From contig RPGQ01000044.1 in the NCBI GenBank assembly GCA_004193595.1, positions 88,677 to 152,676 of the forward strand: a stretch of DNA of 64,000 nt. The letters run 5' to 3'. Within the stretch, counting starts at the first letter, position 1, and each line of letters opens with the position of its first letter. This DNA is from Desulfobacteraceae bacterium Eth-SRB2 (GTDB taxonomy: Bacteria; Desulfobacterota; Desulfobacteria; Desulfobacterales; UBA11574). The translations under genes and the position numbers were made by a program. Positions 28,976-37,387 of the stretch are shown here, one piece after another. Below the pieces are notes generated by a model, which did no database searches, was not told the DNA's origin, and was given only the letters and a program-made list of their open reading frames with translations.

Positions 28976-29119
28976 AAGCCTATTGATAAGTGTAACATGT
29001 TGTTATATAAAGAAATATGCAATTACTACAATTATGACCTTAAATTATGTTATTTCAATACGTTATAGAGACTCGCAACATAAGGGGCAAATCTTGAATA
29101 GTGAATATAAATATGGCGG

Positions 29120-29164
29120 TTGACAATTTAATCAATCCATAATAGACTAGTCTCAAACTAGTCT
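29120..29164 (+). promoter_or_regulatory. promoter and operator of the first toxin-antitoxin pair
   Basis: TTGACA at 29120-29125, a 17-18 bp spacer, and a weak -10 around ATAATA/TAGACT. Overlapping it is AGACTAGTCT (29144-29153), a perfect palindrome, followed three bases later by ACTAGTCT (29157-29164), and then AAGGAG and the ATG. Typical for an autoregulated Phd/YefM antitoxin operator. Confidence 0.6.
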
Positions 29165-29177
29165 AAGGAGTTGTGTT

Positions 29178-29417
29178 ATGGAAACCGTAGGTGCATATGA
29201 AGCCAAAACCCATCTGCCCAAGTTGCTGGAACGCGTGCTCAAAGGTGAACATATAACCATTACGAAACACGGTGTTCCTGTTGCTGTATTACACCCCCCC
29301 AATCCTGAAAAAAAAATTGACACCAAATCAGTCATTGTTGAATTGAAAAAATTCCGTGACAAACATAATCTTGGTGGAATCTCAATTCGAGACATGATTG
29401 AAGAAGGAAGGCGGTAA
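29178..29417 (+). CDS. Phd/YefM-type antitoxin
   Basis: 79 residues. N-terminal Phd-like DNA-binding fold (METVGAYEAKTHLPKLLERV, with HITITKHGVPVAVLHPP) and a C-terminal helix (SIRDMIEEGRR) that would cover the toxin active site. Translation is supported by AAGGAG. The stop codon TAA is directly followed by the toxin ATG, so the genes are translationally coupled. Cognate toxin: the PIN protein that follows. Its own operator is the AGACTAGTCT palindrome upstream. Confidence 0.88.
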   Translation: METVGAYEAKTHLPKLLERVLKGEHITITKHGVPVAVLHPPNPEKKIDTKSVIVELKKFRDKHNLGGISIRDMIEEGRR

Positions 29418-29837
29418 ATGGTCGAACATTTCGTCGTCGACAATTCGGTTGTAATGTCATGGTGCTTCAAAGATGAAACCAACAATTACGCCGACATTGT
29501 TCTGAACAGGCTTACAGAAGCCGCGGCTGTCGTGCCATCGATCTGGCCCCTTGAAGTTGTGAATGTTTTGTTAGTGGCCGAACGGCAAAAGCGGCTCAGT
29601 GAATCAGATAGTATACGGTTCATAACTTTGTTATCCCAACTTCCGATCGTTGTGGAGTATGAACGACCAGAAATGATGATGAAGGAGCTTTTGGCTTTGG
29701 CAAGGGCAAATAATCTGTCGAGCTATGATGCCTCCTATCTGGATCTTGCAATGAGGAGAGGCCTTCCAATAGCCACTCTGGACAACAAGCTAATCCAAGC
29801 AGCCAGAAGGATTGATGTTCCAATTCTTGCAGATTAA
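29418..29837 (+). CDS. VapC-like PIN-domain toxin
   Basis: 139-residue PIN-domain ribonuclease. Acidic active-site residues: Asp8 in FVVDNSVVMSW, Glu around position 46 in WPLEVVNVLL, Asp near 98 in SSYDASYLDLA, and Asp near 117-118 in PIATLDNKLIQ. Family function is cleavage of tRNA or other structured RNA when the antitoxin is lost. It overlaps no other gene and begins one base after the antitoxin stop. A degraded copy is at 11925-12349. Confidence 0.9.
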   Translation: MVEHFVVDNSVVMSWCFKDETNNYADIVLNRLTEAAAVVPSIWPLEVVNVLLVAERQKRLSESDSIRFITLLSQLPIVVEYERPEMMMKELLALARANNLSSYDASYLDLAMRRGLPIATLDNKLIQAARRIDVPILAD

Positions 29838-30007
29838 TCGAATTGATCAACAAGTAGAAGGCAAGATCGCCGAACCAGTCACCGGAGAGGGACCGGGAAA
29901 GGTCGGGGCTTTTTTGAAAGGCATTCGAAAATTAAACTTTTAGCTCTTTAATGGGCTTTTGGTCATCGTTTCCCGGCCCCTCAGTTTGCCGCTCTACCTC
30001 TTAATAC

Positions 30008-30035
30008 TTGACAAATAATATTACTATTGTACAAT
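30008..30035 (+). promoter_or_regulatory. strong promoter of the second toxin-antitoxin pair
   Basis: TTGACA (30008-30013), 16-bp spacer, TACAAT (30030-30035), 30 bp before the toxin start. The perfect palindrome ATTGTACAAT (30026-30035) covers the -10 and is a possible operator. Confidence 0.7.
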
Positions 30036-30064
30036 TGTCAGCAAATCATATTATAGAGGTGAGC

Positions 30065-30457
30065 ATGGATATTGTAATTGACACATCTGCCTTGATTGCA
30101 GTTATTGTTGGTGAACCCGAACGCAAAAGGATTGTTGAATTTACAACTGGGAATACACTCATAGGGCCTGGTTCTATTCCGTGGGAAATTGGTAATGCAT
30201 TCTCGGCAATGTTTAAACAGGACAGGTTGACACTTGATGAAGCCCAAAAGGGCCTTGCAATATTCGCAAGTATTCCTTTTCGTTATGTTGAGCCAGATTT
30301 TGTTAATGCCTTAAAGATATCCAAACAAGCCAAGATGTATGCATACGATGCTTATTTTTTGGATTGTGCTATCAGACATAAGGCACCATTATTAACGTTG
30401 GATCGAAAGCTAAAGGCATTTGCTCAAAATCTCAACGTCGAAACCATGGAGGTCTAA
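30065..30457 (+). CDS. PIN-domain toxin (second pair)
   Basis: 130 residues from ATG 30065, chosen over the longer frame because AGAGGTGAGC lies just upstream. PIN active-site acids: Asp6 in MDIVIDTSALIAVI, Glu near position 43 in SIPWEIGNAF, Asp near 94 in YAYDAYFLDCA, and Asp near 112 in LLTLDRKLKAF. Predicted ribonuclease. The toxin precedes its antitoxin, the reverse of the first pair. Degraded copy at 11297-11682. Confidence 0.9.
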   Translation: MDIVIDTSALIAVIVGEPERKRIVEFTTGNTLIGPGSIPWEIGNAFSAMFKQDRLTLDEAQKGLAIFASIPFRYVEPDFVNALKISKQAKMYAYDAYFLDCAIRHKAPLLTLDRKLKAFAQNLNVETMEV

Positions 30458-30458
30458 A

Positions 30459-30677
30459 ATGCAAGTTTATACATATTCAGAAGCCCGGCAAAAACTTGCT
30501 ATGGTCCTTGAACAAGCAGAAAACACAGGAAAAGTACTAATTCGAAGGAAGGACGGTAGAACTTTCGCTTTGGTTCCAGAAAAAATCGCTTCTTCACCTT
30601 TAGATGTTCCATCAATTAAAGCGAATATCACGACTCAGGAAATAGTGGACATTGTTCGAGAAGGAAGAGAACGGTAG
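30459..30677 (+). CDS. Phd-like antitoxin (second pair)
   Basis: 72 residues from ATG 30459, with GGAGG seven bases upstream overlapping the toxin's last codons, so the two are translated together. N-terminal YTYSEARQKLAMVLEQA and VLIRRKDGRTFALVPE match the Phd/YefM fold; the tail TTQEIVDIVREGRER would bind the toxin. Gene order toxin-antitoxin is unusual but known. Confidence 0.85.
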   Translation: MQVYTYSEARQKLAMVLEQAENTGKVLIRRKDGRTFALVPEKIASSPLDVPSIKANITTQEIVDIVREGRER

Positions 30678-30810
30678 AACCATGCCTTGAACACGGACAA
30701 GCTATTACCTGTCATTTCAAAAGGTTAAGGACCAATAAATATCAAACCTTAGCATTGTTCATCGGTACAAGCCCGCTTGCCGGTTAAGGCAAAGTTCTCA
30801 TTACCGACCC

Positions 30811-31492
30811 ATGACTATTTTCAATCTCACTATACCAGGTTATTGGATAATTTTCCTGTTTATCCTGATGCTCGTCGTTGTAAACTATCTTATTTCGCGT
30901 TCCGATAAAAAGTGGATAAAACAGACGTCGGATAAACGTAGCAATCTTCTGGAAAAGATTAGATCGACTGAGTTGGTACCCCCATCGGAATTTCAGGATT
31001 ATTTTGGAAAAACTTTATCCGGGAAAATAACCTACGATGGTAATAACCTGATAATAGCCCCCCACACTTTTCGTTTTGGAACGTTGCTTTTCCTGGGCCT
31101 GTTCCTGGTTCTGCGCTTTTTTAATCTATCTATTCTTGTTGGATAAGGGATGGCCGATTCTTATTTTAATTGGACTATGCCTGTTTTTTCTCATAGTCGT
31201 TGTTTTTACTGTGTTTCGTGCCAAGAGTCTGCAAATGAACATATCCGCAGGTACTTACAGGATCGCATACGGGTTTTTCCGGCAGAAGGAAAAAGAAGGA
31301 GATTTGTCAGAGATCAGCAAAATTGAGATTCATGAGGATTATGAAAATTGGAATTTTATTTTACACTGGGAAGATCCTTTGTGGACAATCCGTCATAGTT
31401 GCTGTGAACATGAATGCATAGTGTTGGCAGAAGATCTCAGCCAGAAGTTGAATAAAGAATTGGTTCAATCAACGTACTCGGATAGGCGCTAA
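30811..31492 (+). pseudogene. two-helix-pair membrane protein, frameshifted by a T run
   Basis: First frame 30811-31146: one N-terminal helix (YWIIFLFILMLVVVNYLI), a soluble stretch, then FRFGTLLFLGLFLVLRFF. Second frame to 31492: ILILIGLCLFFLIVVVF followed by a soluble domain with SAGTYRIAYGFFRQKEKEGD. The run of six T at 31119-31124 is where the frames part; with five T, as in the copy at 10235-10923, the protein is one chain of about 226 residues. Function unknown. No ribosome site is obvious. The protein resembles small YcxB/PH-like membrane proteins in layout only. Confidence 0.6.
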
Positions 31493-31548
31493 TTGTATAT
31501 ACGGTTAATTCATCTCCTTGCTCTCGACAGGTTAGCGCTATTTTTATA

Positions 31549-32158
31549 ATGGCCCGGGATGGAGCGATGGAAATCTATGCCTGGGTTTTGATGCCGAATC
31601 ATTTCCATAATCTGTTGCGGGCGGGCCTGGTCAAGGATCTTAAAGAGCTAAACCGAAATCCTTGGTCGGTCACTCGGCGCTTGTCGGTAAATTTAAGAGG
31701 GGATGGCGGAACACAGAGTACGTGTTGCCTTTTTTCGGTGGCTCCGACAATTCAAGAAAGAATTATTCGCGATACGTTAGAAAAGGTATTAATCAGGGCC
31801 GCAGGCCGGAATTGGTCGGCGGATACCCGGTGACGGAGATTTTGTCAAGCAGGTCATATCAGGCCTTAATGATCTTTTTAAAAAGAATTTAAGACTGTCC
31901 GGACAACGAATCGATATTAAAGCACTTGCAGAGAAGGTGTCTGAAAGGTATAATGTTTCTATTGGTGAACTTCGATCATGGGGTCGAAGAAGGGCAGTAG
32001 TGAAAACCAGGCGTTCAATATCGTGGATCGGTGTCAGGGAACTCGGTTATTCCGGGGCTGATGTTGCGAGATATCTTGGTGTTACGAACTCTTGCGTGAC
32101 GCGAATGATATCAACAGGGGGGAAACAGGATATAGATGACATCAATTTAGAGTTGTGA
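31549..32158 (+). pseudogene. RAYT (REP-associated tyrosine) transposase, deleted and frame-broken
   Basis: Y1-family transposase remnant. The HUH motif region is readable as MEIYAWVLMPNHFH, but the following part up to GLVKDLKEL is joined directly, so the segment holding the catalytic Tyr is deleted. In other frames follow GHSALVGKFKRGWRNTEYVL with GGSDNSRKNYSRYVRKGINQ, and the C-terminal helix-turn-helix YSGADVARYLGVTNSCVTRM to the stop at 32158. Two or more frameshifts. RAYT proteins move REP palindromes; no associated REP pair was identified here. The N-terminus is also missing. Confidence 0.8.
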
Positions 32159-32387
32159 ACGCTCTGCACGAACGCACCCTATTACATAGATGAATCTACC
32201 CGTTCACTAAAATGGCAAATTAAACGGTTGTATTGGTCAGGTGTAAGTAACTCTGGTACCGTTTTTTCGATTTTTGGATAGGGTATACCGGTGACGATAT
32301 TTTCAGGTATGATCCGATGAAGCGTCAAAAAAAGGCAAATTTCGCTAACTGCAGCGCTTGTTGATTATACTATAAAGGAGGACTATT

Positions 32388-32765
32388 ATGGCAGCATTAC
32401 CAGAAAAAGTGAGTAAAGCATGGGAAGACCGGGAAGGTCCCATCATTTTATCAACTGTAAATGGAGATGGAATTCCTAATGCTATATACGCTACCTGCGT
32501 GTCAAAATTCAGCGAAGATACTATAGTGGTTGCGAATAATTTTTTTTCTAAAACACTGGAAAACATACTTGCAGGCAGCAAAGCATCGATTCTTTTTATA
32601 ACAAAAGAAGGAAAATCCTATCAGATTAAGGGAAGTATTGAATACCACAAAGAAGGTAGCATCTTTGAGGATATGAAAAAATGGAATCCGAAACAGCACC
32701 CAGGTCATGCTGCAGCAGCATTGATAGTGGAAGAGGTCTATACGGGCGCAGAGAAACTTCTATAG
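32388..32765 (+). CDS. pyridoxamine 5'-phosphate oxidase family (FMN-binding) protein
   Basis: 125 residues forming a split-barrel flavin-binding protein. The N-terminal KVSKAWEDREGPIILSTVNG and NAIYATCVSKFSEDTIVVAN strands and FSKTLENILAGSKASILF match the PNPOx-like families. Members bind FMN or F420 and include oxidases and sensors; the substrate cannot be inferred. AAGGAGG lies six bases before the ATG, and the length is normal, so this copy is intact. It is flanked by remnants; a broken copy is at 8955-9338. Confidence 0.85.
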   Translation: MAALPEKVSKAWEDREGPIILSTVNGDGIPNAIYATCVSKFSEDTIVVANNFFSKTLENILAGSKASILFITKEGKSYQIKGSIEYHKEGSIFEDMKKWNPKQHPGHAAAALIVEEVYTGAEKLL

Positions 32766-33103
32766 GTATAACCTTTAAGGATTGATACTACCTGAAAAAT
32801 CGTTTTCAATCTATTGTTCAAGAAGCCCGGTGCTTATTAAATTTTCCTGTAAGGGTATTGCTTCGATGATCTGGGTGAGAGATACACTTCGGAATCAATA
32901 AAATTCGGGGTGCCGGAGATTAACAAAGGCTTTTTATCGATACAAAGACATAATTATCAAGAAATAGTTCTCGGTGTTCGGAGCCAAAAGCCGCTTTAAG
33001 GCTCAGTACAGTGGCAGCCGCTGTTCCCGTTTTGAAAGATGTCAAAGCTATAATTGTGAATTAATGTTTGGCAATTAAGTTTTTATCATTCAGTAGAATC
33101 AAT

Positions 33104-33574
33104 ATGGAAAAAGGAACCAAAGTTCTAAATGATGTTTTAAATAAGGATCCGGAAAATGTAACCGCCTTAAAGCATCTGTTTGATATTTATAAGACTAAAT
33201 CGGAAAACAGGCATTTTCACAAGTTAACAAAACGGCTGCTTTTGCTTCTGTCAAAAGATGATACAAAGCATAATATGACAGTGGAAGTGTATAATGAATA
33301 TATCAAACACGCTAAGCAGCCGAAATTCTCTGCAGAGTTGTATCTGCGATTAATCTCAATATTGTCAATCCGTGGGTATCCAGAAAAAGCCGAGCCTATT
33401 TTGGCCATGTTTTTAAATAAAAAACCGGATTTTCCAGGTTTGTCGACGGTTCTATTCAAACTGGCCAATGGATACAAAATGAAGAGAAACAATAAAAAAC
33501 AGAGAAAATGTCTTAATATTCTCTGTTCTAAATATTCTAACTCTCCTGAAGCACAGTTAGTAAAAAATAATTAA
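33104..33574 (+). CDS. TPR-like helical repeat protein of unknown function
   Basis: 156 residues from ATG 33104 (the frame is open to a TTG at 33068). All-helical, with repeated helix pairs such as VLNDVLNKDPENVTALKHLF, FHKLTKRLLLLLSKDD, SAELYLRLISILSIRGYPEK and AEPILAMFLNKKPDFPGL, the spacing of tetratricopeptide-like motifs. Such scaffolds mediate protein contacts; the partner is unknown. No good ribosome site is visible, so the real protein could begin further upstream in a frame now broken. Degraded copy at 8145-8620. Confidence 0.6.
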   Translation: MEKGTKVLNDVLNKDPENVTALKHLFDIYKTKSENRHFHKLTKRLLLLLSKDDTKHNMTVEVYNEYIKHAKQPKFSAELYLRLISILSIRGYPEKAEPILAMFLNKKPDFPGLSTVLFKLANGYKMKRNNKKQRKCLNILCSKYSNSPEAQLVKNN

Positions 33575-33706
33575 AATTTGCCATTTTTGGGTTGAAAAAA
33601 AGATTATAGGATGTCCCGAAAGTTCCCCCATATAGGAAAATTCTGCCTGCCCGAATGTATTTAAACCAACCCTTTAGATTTTATTTTAGAATAATATATT
33701 GAAATA

Positions 33707-34891
33707 ATGGTCTTTTACTGAAGGCCGCATTGCAGGGCTCTTGGCATCGGTCTTGCATGGTCTTGCAGGACAAATGAAACAAATTCTGTTCAACAGGACA
33801 ACTGTGTGAATTTTCAAAATATTCCTTTCATAGATGCTGTCAGCCAAAATCAGCCCGGCACAATCAAAATATCCTCGGATAATCAGATCAATTTCCAATC
33901 AATTTTGGAGGTGGACTGCACCGCCGTCATCGATGATCCCCCCATGGCACAACCGCCTGGGTCGGTTCTGCCGCTTCCTCGCACAACCTTAACATCCCCT
34001 TCAAGAATTATCGCCGAAAAGGATGCTGTGGCAGCATATAAAAAACAGGCCCCCCCGGTATTGCAAACCGGACAAATAAATGATCTGGAAAAATATATGG
34101 ACGATCAACTTCTTAGTAATCCCGGAGGCGATCACTATTATCTGGATGAACAAAAGGTAGTGTCCCATCCTAAAGATCAGGAATCCTTTTGGGGCAGAAC
34201 AGGAAAGGATGTTTCAGATGCCTTCAGCAATATTAATAACTTTTTCAAGGATCTTTTTTTCGGTTCTGAAATAAAATACAGGGATCAAAATAACCAGATT
34301 CAGGAAGCTCATCAAAGGGGTTGTATCGGTTCAATTGTTGATTTTTTTAAAGACTTAGGCAGCGCTTTGAGTTTCGGCGCGTGGCGTCCGGACGGTGAAA
34401 CAGCGCCCCAGGGGGTTGTCAAACGTGCGGGATTCTTTTTCTCCAAGGTAAAAGAAGCTGTTTTGGGAGATCTGGTTCAGGGAGTTTTCGGCAGCGTTAT
34501 ACACATGGGAGAAGACATCATATTTGCAGGCTGGAATCTTGTGGAAACAATTCCGGATGCGACCATTGGGAATTTGAAAGCCGGTGAGCGGTTGACCACT
34601 GAAATTTTTGATAAGGGGCAGGTTTCTCTGGATTACCTGACGGACATTCTGCCGGGCGGCGATGCATGGATTAGGGTTCACTCGGCTGATTTAAAAACAC
34701 TCGAGCCTCCCATCCTTCAAAATCTCAATACGCCTGAGAATAATGCCAAAGACTCCAGATGGAATTACGTGAGAAATACGCCTTTTAGAAAGACGATCGA
34801 GACGGTCGGGTCCATTCTGATGGATATTGTAAGCCTGAAATTTTTAGGAAAGATAGAATTGTTCAGCCATGAACGACGCAATAAAACATAA
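33707..34891 (+). CDS. unknown protein; N-terminus frame-broken
   Basis: The open frame from 33806 encodes 361 residues without a recognised domain. Central part has repeated KDLFFGSEIKYRD, VDFFKDLGSALSFGAW and VIHMGEDIIFAGWNLVET, with amphipathic stretches suggesting a membrane-associated or secreted protein. The proper start is likely ATG 33707: the copy at 7787-8018 reads MVFTEGRIARLLASVLHGLA then VQQDNCVNF, joining to NIPFIDAVSQ here. In this arm an extra T (TTTTAC) and another indel break those first 33 codons. The 5-kb repeat ends at 33936 inside this gene, but the gene continues normally, so this is the original location. Confidence 0.6.
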
Positions 34892-34970
34892 CAACCCCAT
34901 GGGTGGAAATCAGGACCGTTGGTAAACGCTGATACCTTTCTATTGACAAACCGTGGCTCCGAAGCTTTTT

Positions 34971-34997
34971 TCAGGTGTCAGGTGTCAGGTGTCAGGG
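34971..34997 (+). repeat. short tandem repeat (TCAGGTG)n
   Basis: Four near-perfect 7-bp units in a row upstream of the 23S-IVP pseudogene; an inverted short version (CTGACACCTGACACCTGA) sits near 35501-35520 behind it, so the two flank the pseudogene. Confidence 0.7.
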
Positions 34998-35038
34998 TTA
35001 AGGATTAAGGGGGAAACCAGGTGACCAATAGAAATTTT

Positions 35039-35455
35039 ATGGACGTGGTGGATCTTGAGGTCTATAAAAAGTTGTGTGGATAACCCATCGATGTCTGTGA
35101 CTTGACGCACAAGTGGCCCCAAGAAGAGAAATACGAGTTCGGAAGCCAATCCAGACCCTCCTCAAACAGCGCTCCTGCCCAACTCGCCGAGAAAAATGAT
35201 GATCCGCTATATCCGTAACAAAATTGAAGGCGTGAATCGCGCCAGGGGCGAAGCAGCTGAGACCATTCACCATCTGTTCATGGCGAAACTCAAAGGGTAC
35301 ATCACGGAAAAGGTGTATTTATAAATTCGGGGTGGTTACAAAGAATGCATTCGTATGTTGAATGGATTAGAGAAAACATTGGAACGGAAAGTCCCAGAGC
35401 GAGAACGCCGCTGGCAGTTAGCTGAGGAAACGGCAGTGTATGGCGTAAAAAAATG
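35039..35455 (+). pseudogene. four-helix-bundle (23S rRNA intervening-sequence) protein, broken
   Basis: Starts MDVVDLEVYKKL at 35039 after a weak site. In different frames the family stretches DVCDLTHKWPQEEKYE, SNSAPAQLAEKND, RNKIEGVNRARGEAAETIHH and LFMAKLKGYITEKVY can be read, then CIRMLNGLEKTLERK. These match the small four-helix-bundle proteins found in rRNA intervening sequences and in retroelement (Avd-like) contexts. At least three indels and one early stop. It is framed by TCAGGTG repeats, which suggests movement as a small unit. Confidence 0.65.
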
Positions 35456-35794
35456 AATCGTTCCCTCAGGGCTGGCCCATTACTACTGAACATGTTTCCT
35501 GACACCTGACACCTGAAACCAAATAGCCATAGCAATCTTAGCAAACAACAGTCTTGATTTACACCCCAACCCCATGAAGGCAGATAGGTTAAATATTGCC
35601 ACCCCTGACGCGCTTCTTAGCTCCCTAACTATGAATATTCGAAATGTTCTTATATTTGGGTCTGACCCTATGTCCGTGATATATTCATCAGCGAAGCGGA
35701 TATAAGCGGGTATAATAGGTGTTGAATAAAAACCGATAAGCTGATAAACACTTCCTGTAGCAGATAAAGAAAATTTAATAGAGGAATCCATATA

Positions 35795-36091
35795 ATGATT
35801 AAAAAATTGAGCTCTTATATTCTACTGGCTCTTTTAGGAGCCGCCGGATACTTTTTATTAAACTATCATATTATTTTTTCAGGCGCGACGGTTAAATTGT
35901 TAAATAAATCAAAACTGACTTCGGAATATACGTTTATCTGCGCCTCTAACAAAAGCGTTGAATTCCTGATGAAAATCGATACCTTAAGAGAAGCGGGTAT
36001 CGGGAAAGTTCTCGTTGAAATGGGCAGACTGAGTGAAAAAGAAAGAGAGTCCCTGGAACATAAGTTCGATTCCGATGCGATATATTATTAA
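35795..36091 (+). CDS. small membrane-anchored protein of unknown function
   Basis: 98 residues. An N-terminal anchor (YILLALLGAAGYFLLNYHII) is followed by about 70 soluble residues (GATVKLLNKSKLTSEYTFIC, SVEFLMKIDTLREAGIGKVL) ending in charged helix MGRLSEKERESLEHKFDSDA. GAGGA is eight bases before the ATG. The pattern fits small envelope proteins facing the periplasm; no family recognised. Isolated, between a pseudogene and the dcw spacer. Confidence 0.6.
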   Translation: MIKKLSSYILLALLGAAGYFLLNYHIIFSGATVKLLNKSKLTSEYTFICASNKSVEFLMKIDTLREAGIGKVLVEMGRLSEKERESLEHKFDSDAIYY

Positions 36092-36872
36092 ACCTTATGA
36101 TCTAACTCCCACCCATGAGCTTTCAAATTTTTCAACTTTACATTATTGACTATTATCCCAATATCTCATCATTCCAACATTCATTCAAGCGGCACAAAAT
36201 CAATCGGCATTAAAAGTCGAAAGGGCGCCTGTTTGATCCTACTATAGACATTCTCACAACAACGTTCCGTTTCAAAGACAGTGTGTCGCGTCTGAATTTC
36301 CGAGCGAATCCATGAGTCTGTTGATTAATGGTCTTTTTGCACAATCCGCTGGAGGCGGACAAGTCTCTGCGTTATGCTCAAAAAATAATCCTCGGAATAT
36401 CAACTATATGCCTGCCTGTTGGAGCAAAGCGTAAATCCCGTTATCGGGGGCCCGTAGGTCGGCAGATCGTACCGGGGTGGTTATTTTTTTCGCATGCCTT
36501 GATCTTGAACGAAAATCCTCATTAATCAACAGACTCATCCATTTGGGACAATTTGATCCAGCATTTTTGGCAAAGTCCCGCTGATAGCGGGATAAAAATT
36601 GAAGCTGTTTGAGTCCCGAAGCAAGGTCGAGTTCTTCAATTTTAGCGCAGCAAGCATAGATCGCTTCACATGGTCCCACGGCGAGTTCCTAAATTCAAAC
36701 GCGGGCCAACCGGAACATATTTTTGAAAATTGCTATAATTCTGTTAAAACTTGGGAATTATCTCGGATACATCATAAACATCCACTTTACTCCACCTAAA
36801 TTTAAATTTCTTTTATACTTTTAACATTTGTGAATTATTATAAAAAATATTATATGTTATTGTATTTTTCTC
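36092..36872. other. spacer before the dcw cluster
   Basis: No gene supported. It contains the 227-bp inverted-end segment (36312-36538) and a GC-rich patch at 36560-36720 resembling scattered repeat DNA. The last 150 bp are very AT-rich, as usual before a strong promoter. Confidence 0.5.
36312..36538. repeat. 227-bp segment bounded by perfect 19-bp inverted repeats
   Basis: ATGAGTCTGTTGATTAATG at 36312-36330 and its exact reverse complement at 36520-36538. No coding frame between them. A possible miniature element. Confidence 0.6.
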
Positions 36873-36901
36873 TTGACACTTATTAAAAAATGTACTTTTA
36901 A
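36873..36901 (+). promoter_or_regulatory. promoter of the dcw cluster
   Basis: TTGACA at 36873-36878, 17-bp spacer, TTTTAA at 36896-36901. The -35 is perfect, the -10 poor, which suits activation or repression by MraZ downstream. Confidence 0.55.
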
Positions 36902-36909
36902 AAGAAAGG

Positions 36910-36932
36910 TGGATTGAAGTGGATAATTATGG
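36910..36932 (+). promoter_or_regulatory. MraZ box: three TGG repeats spaced 10 bp
   Basis: TGGAT at 36910, TGGAT at 36920 and TGGTG at 36930, each separated by 5 bp, directly before the mraZ start. This matches the known MraZ operator form (TGGGN direct repeats with 5-bp spacers). Confidence 0.7.
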
Positions 36933-36938
36933 TGAAAA

Positions 36939-37385
36939 ATGTTCCGAGGAAGCTCATTTCATACAATAGATTCAAAAGGGCGTATCATAATTCCCGCAAG
37001 GTTCCGTGATGTCATCAAAGCACAGGAATCAAATGGCGTGATGGTTTCCAGAATGGACGGGGGACTTGTGGCCTATTCATATGATGAATGGCGTAACATT
37101 GAAAAGCGTATATTGTCCCTGGCCGAAAAAAGCGAGAACATGCGCCGATTCAGAAGGGTCTTCATCGGAGGTGCTTTTGAATGCGCTTGCGACAAACAGG
37201 ACCGCATCCTGATACCGCAAAACTTGAGACAATATGCTGAATTAGACAAGGAGATTGTTCTTGTTGGCGTCCTCGATCATTTTGAAATCTGGTCACGGAA
37301 AAGCTGGGACACGGAAAATATACATCTGGAGAAAGACATGAAAAAGGAGGACGTAAGAAACGAAATTGCAAAATTAGGACTCTAA
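36939..37385 (+). CDS. mraZ: transcriptional regulator MraZ
   Basis: 148 residues. Two AbrB-like swapped-hairpin halves: MFRGSSFHTIDSKGRIIIPA (1-20) and GAFECACDKQDRILIPQNLR (about 77-96), each with the family's DxKGRxxxP pattern, which bind the TGG repeats upstream. It represses or tunes transcription of its own dcw operon. It is the first gene; rsmH starts 2 bp after its stop. The start is fixed by the MFRG consensus; the only upstream site is GGTG. Confidence 0.93.
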   Translation: MFRGSSFHTIDSKGRIIIPARFRDVIKAQESNGVMVSRMDGGLVAYSYDEWRNIEKRILSLAEKSENMRRFRRVFIGGAFECACDKQDRILIPQNLRQYAELDKEIVLVGVLDHFEIWSRKSWDTENIHLEKDMKKEDVRNEIAKLGL

Positions 37386-37387
37386 TT

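Larger units (their letters stand above)
28966..33936 (+). repeat. clean arm of the 5-kb inverted repeat
   Basis: Inverted counterpart of 7787-12828, about 16 kb away. Coding frames are mostly intact here, but a few frameshifts remain (30811-31492, 31549-32158, 33707-33806). The left end cuts arsR; the right end lies inside a gene that continues normally to 34891, so this arm seems to be the original context on the right side. Confidence 0.9.
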
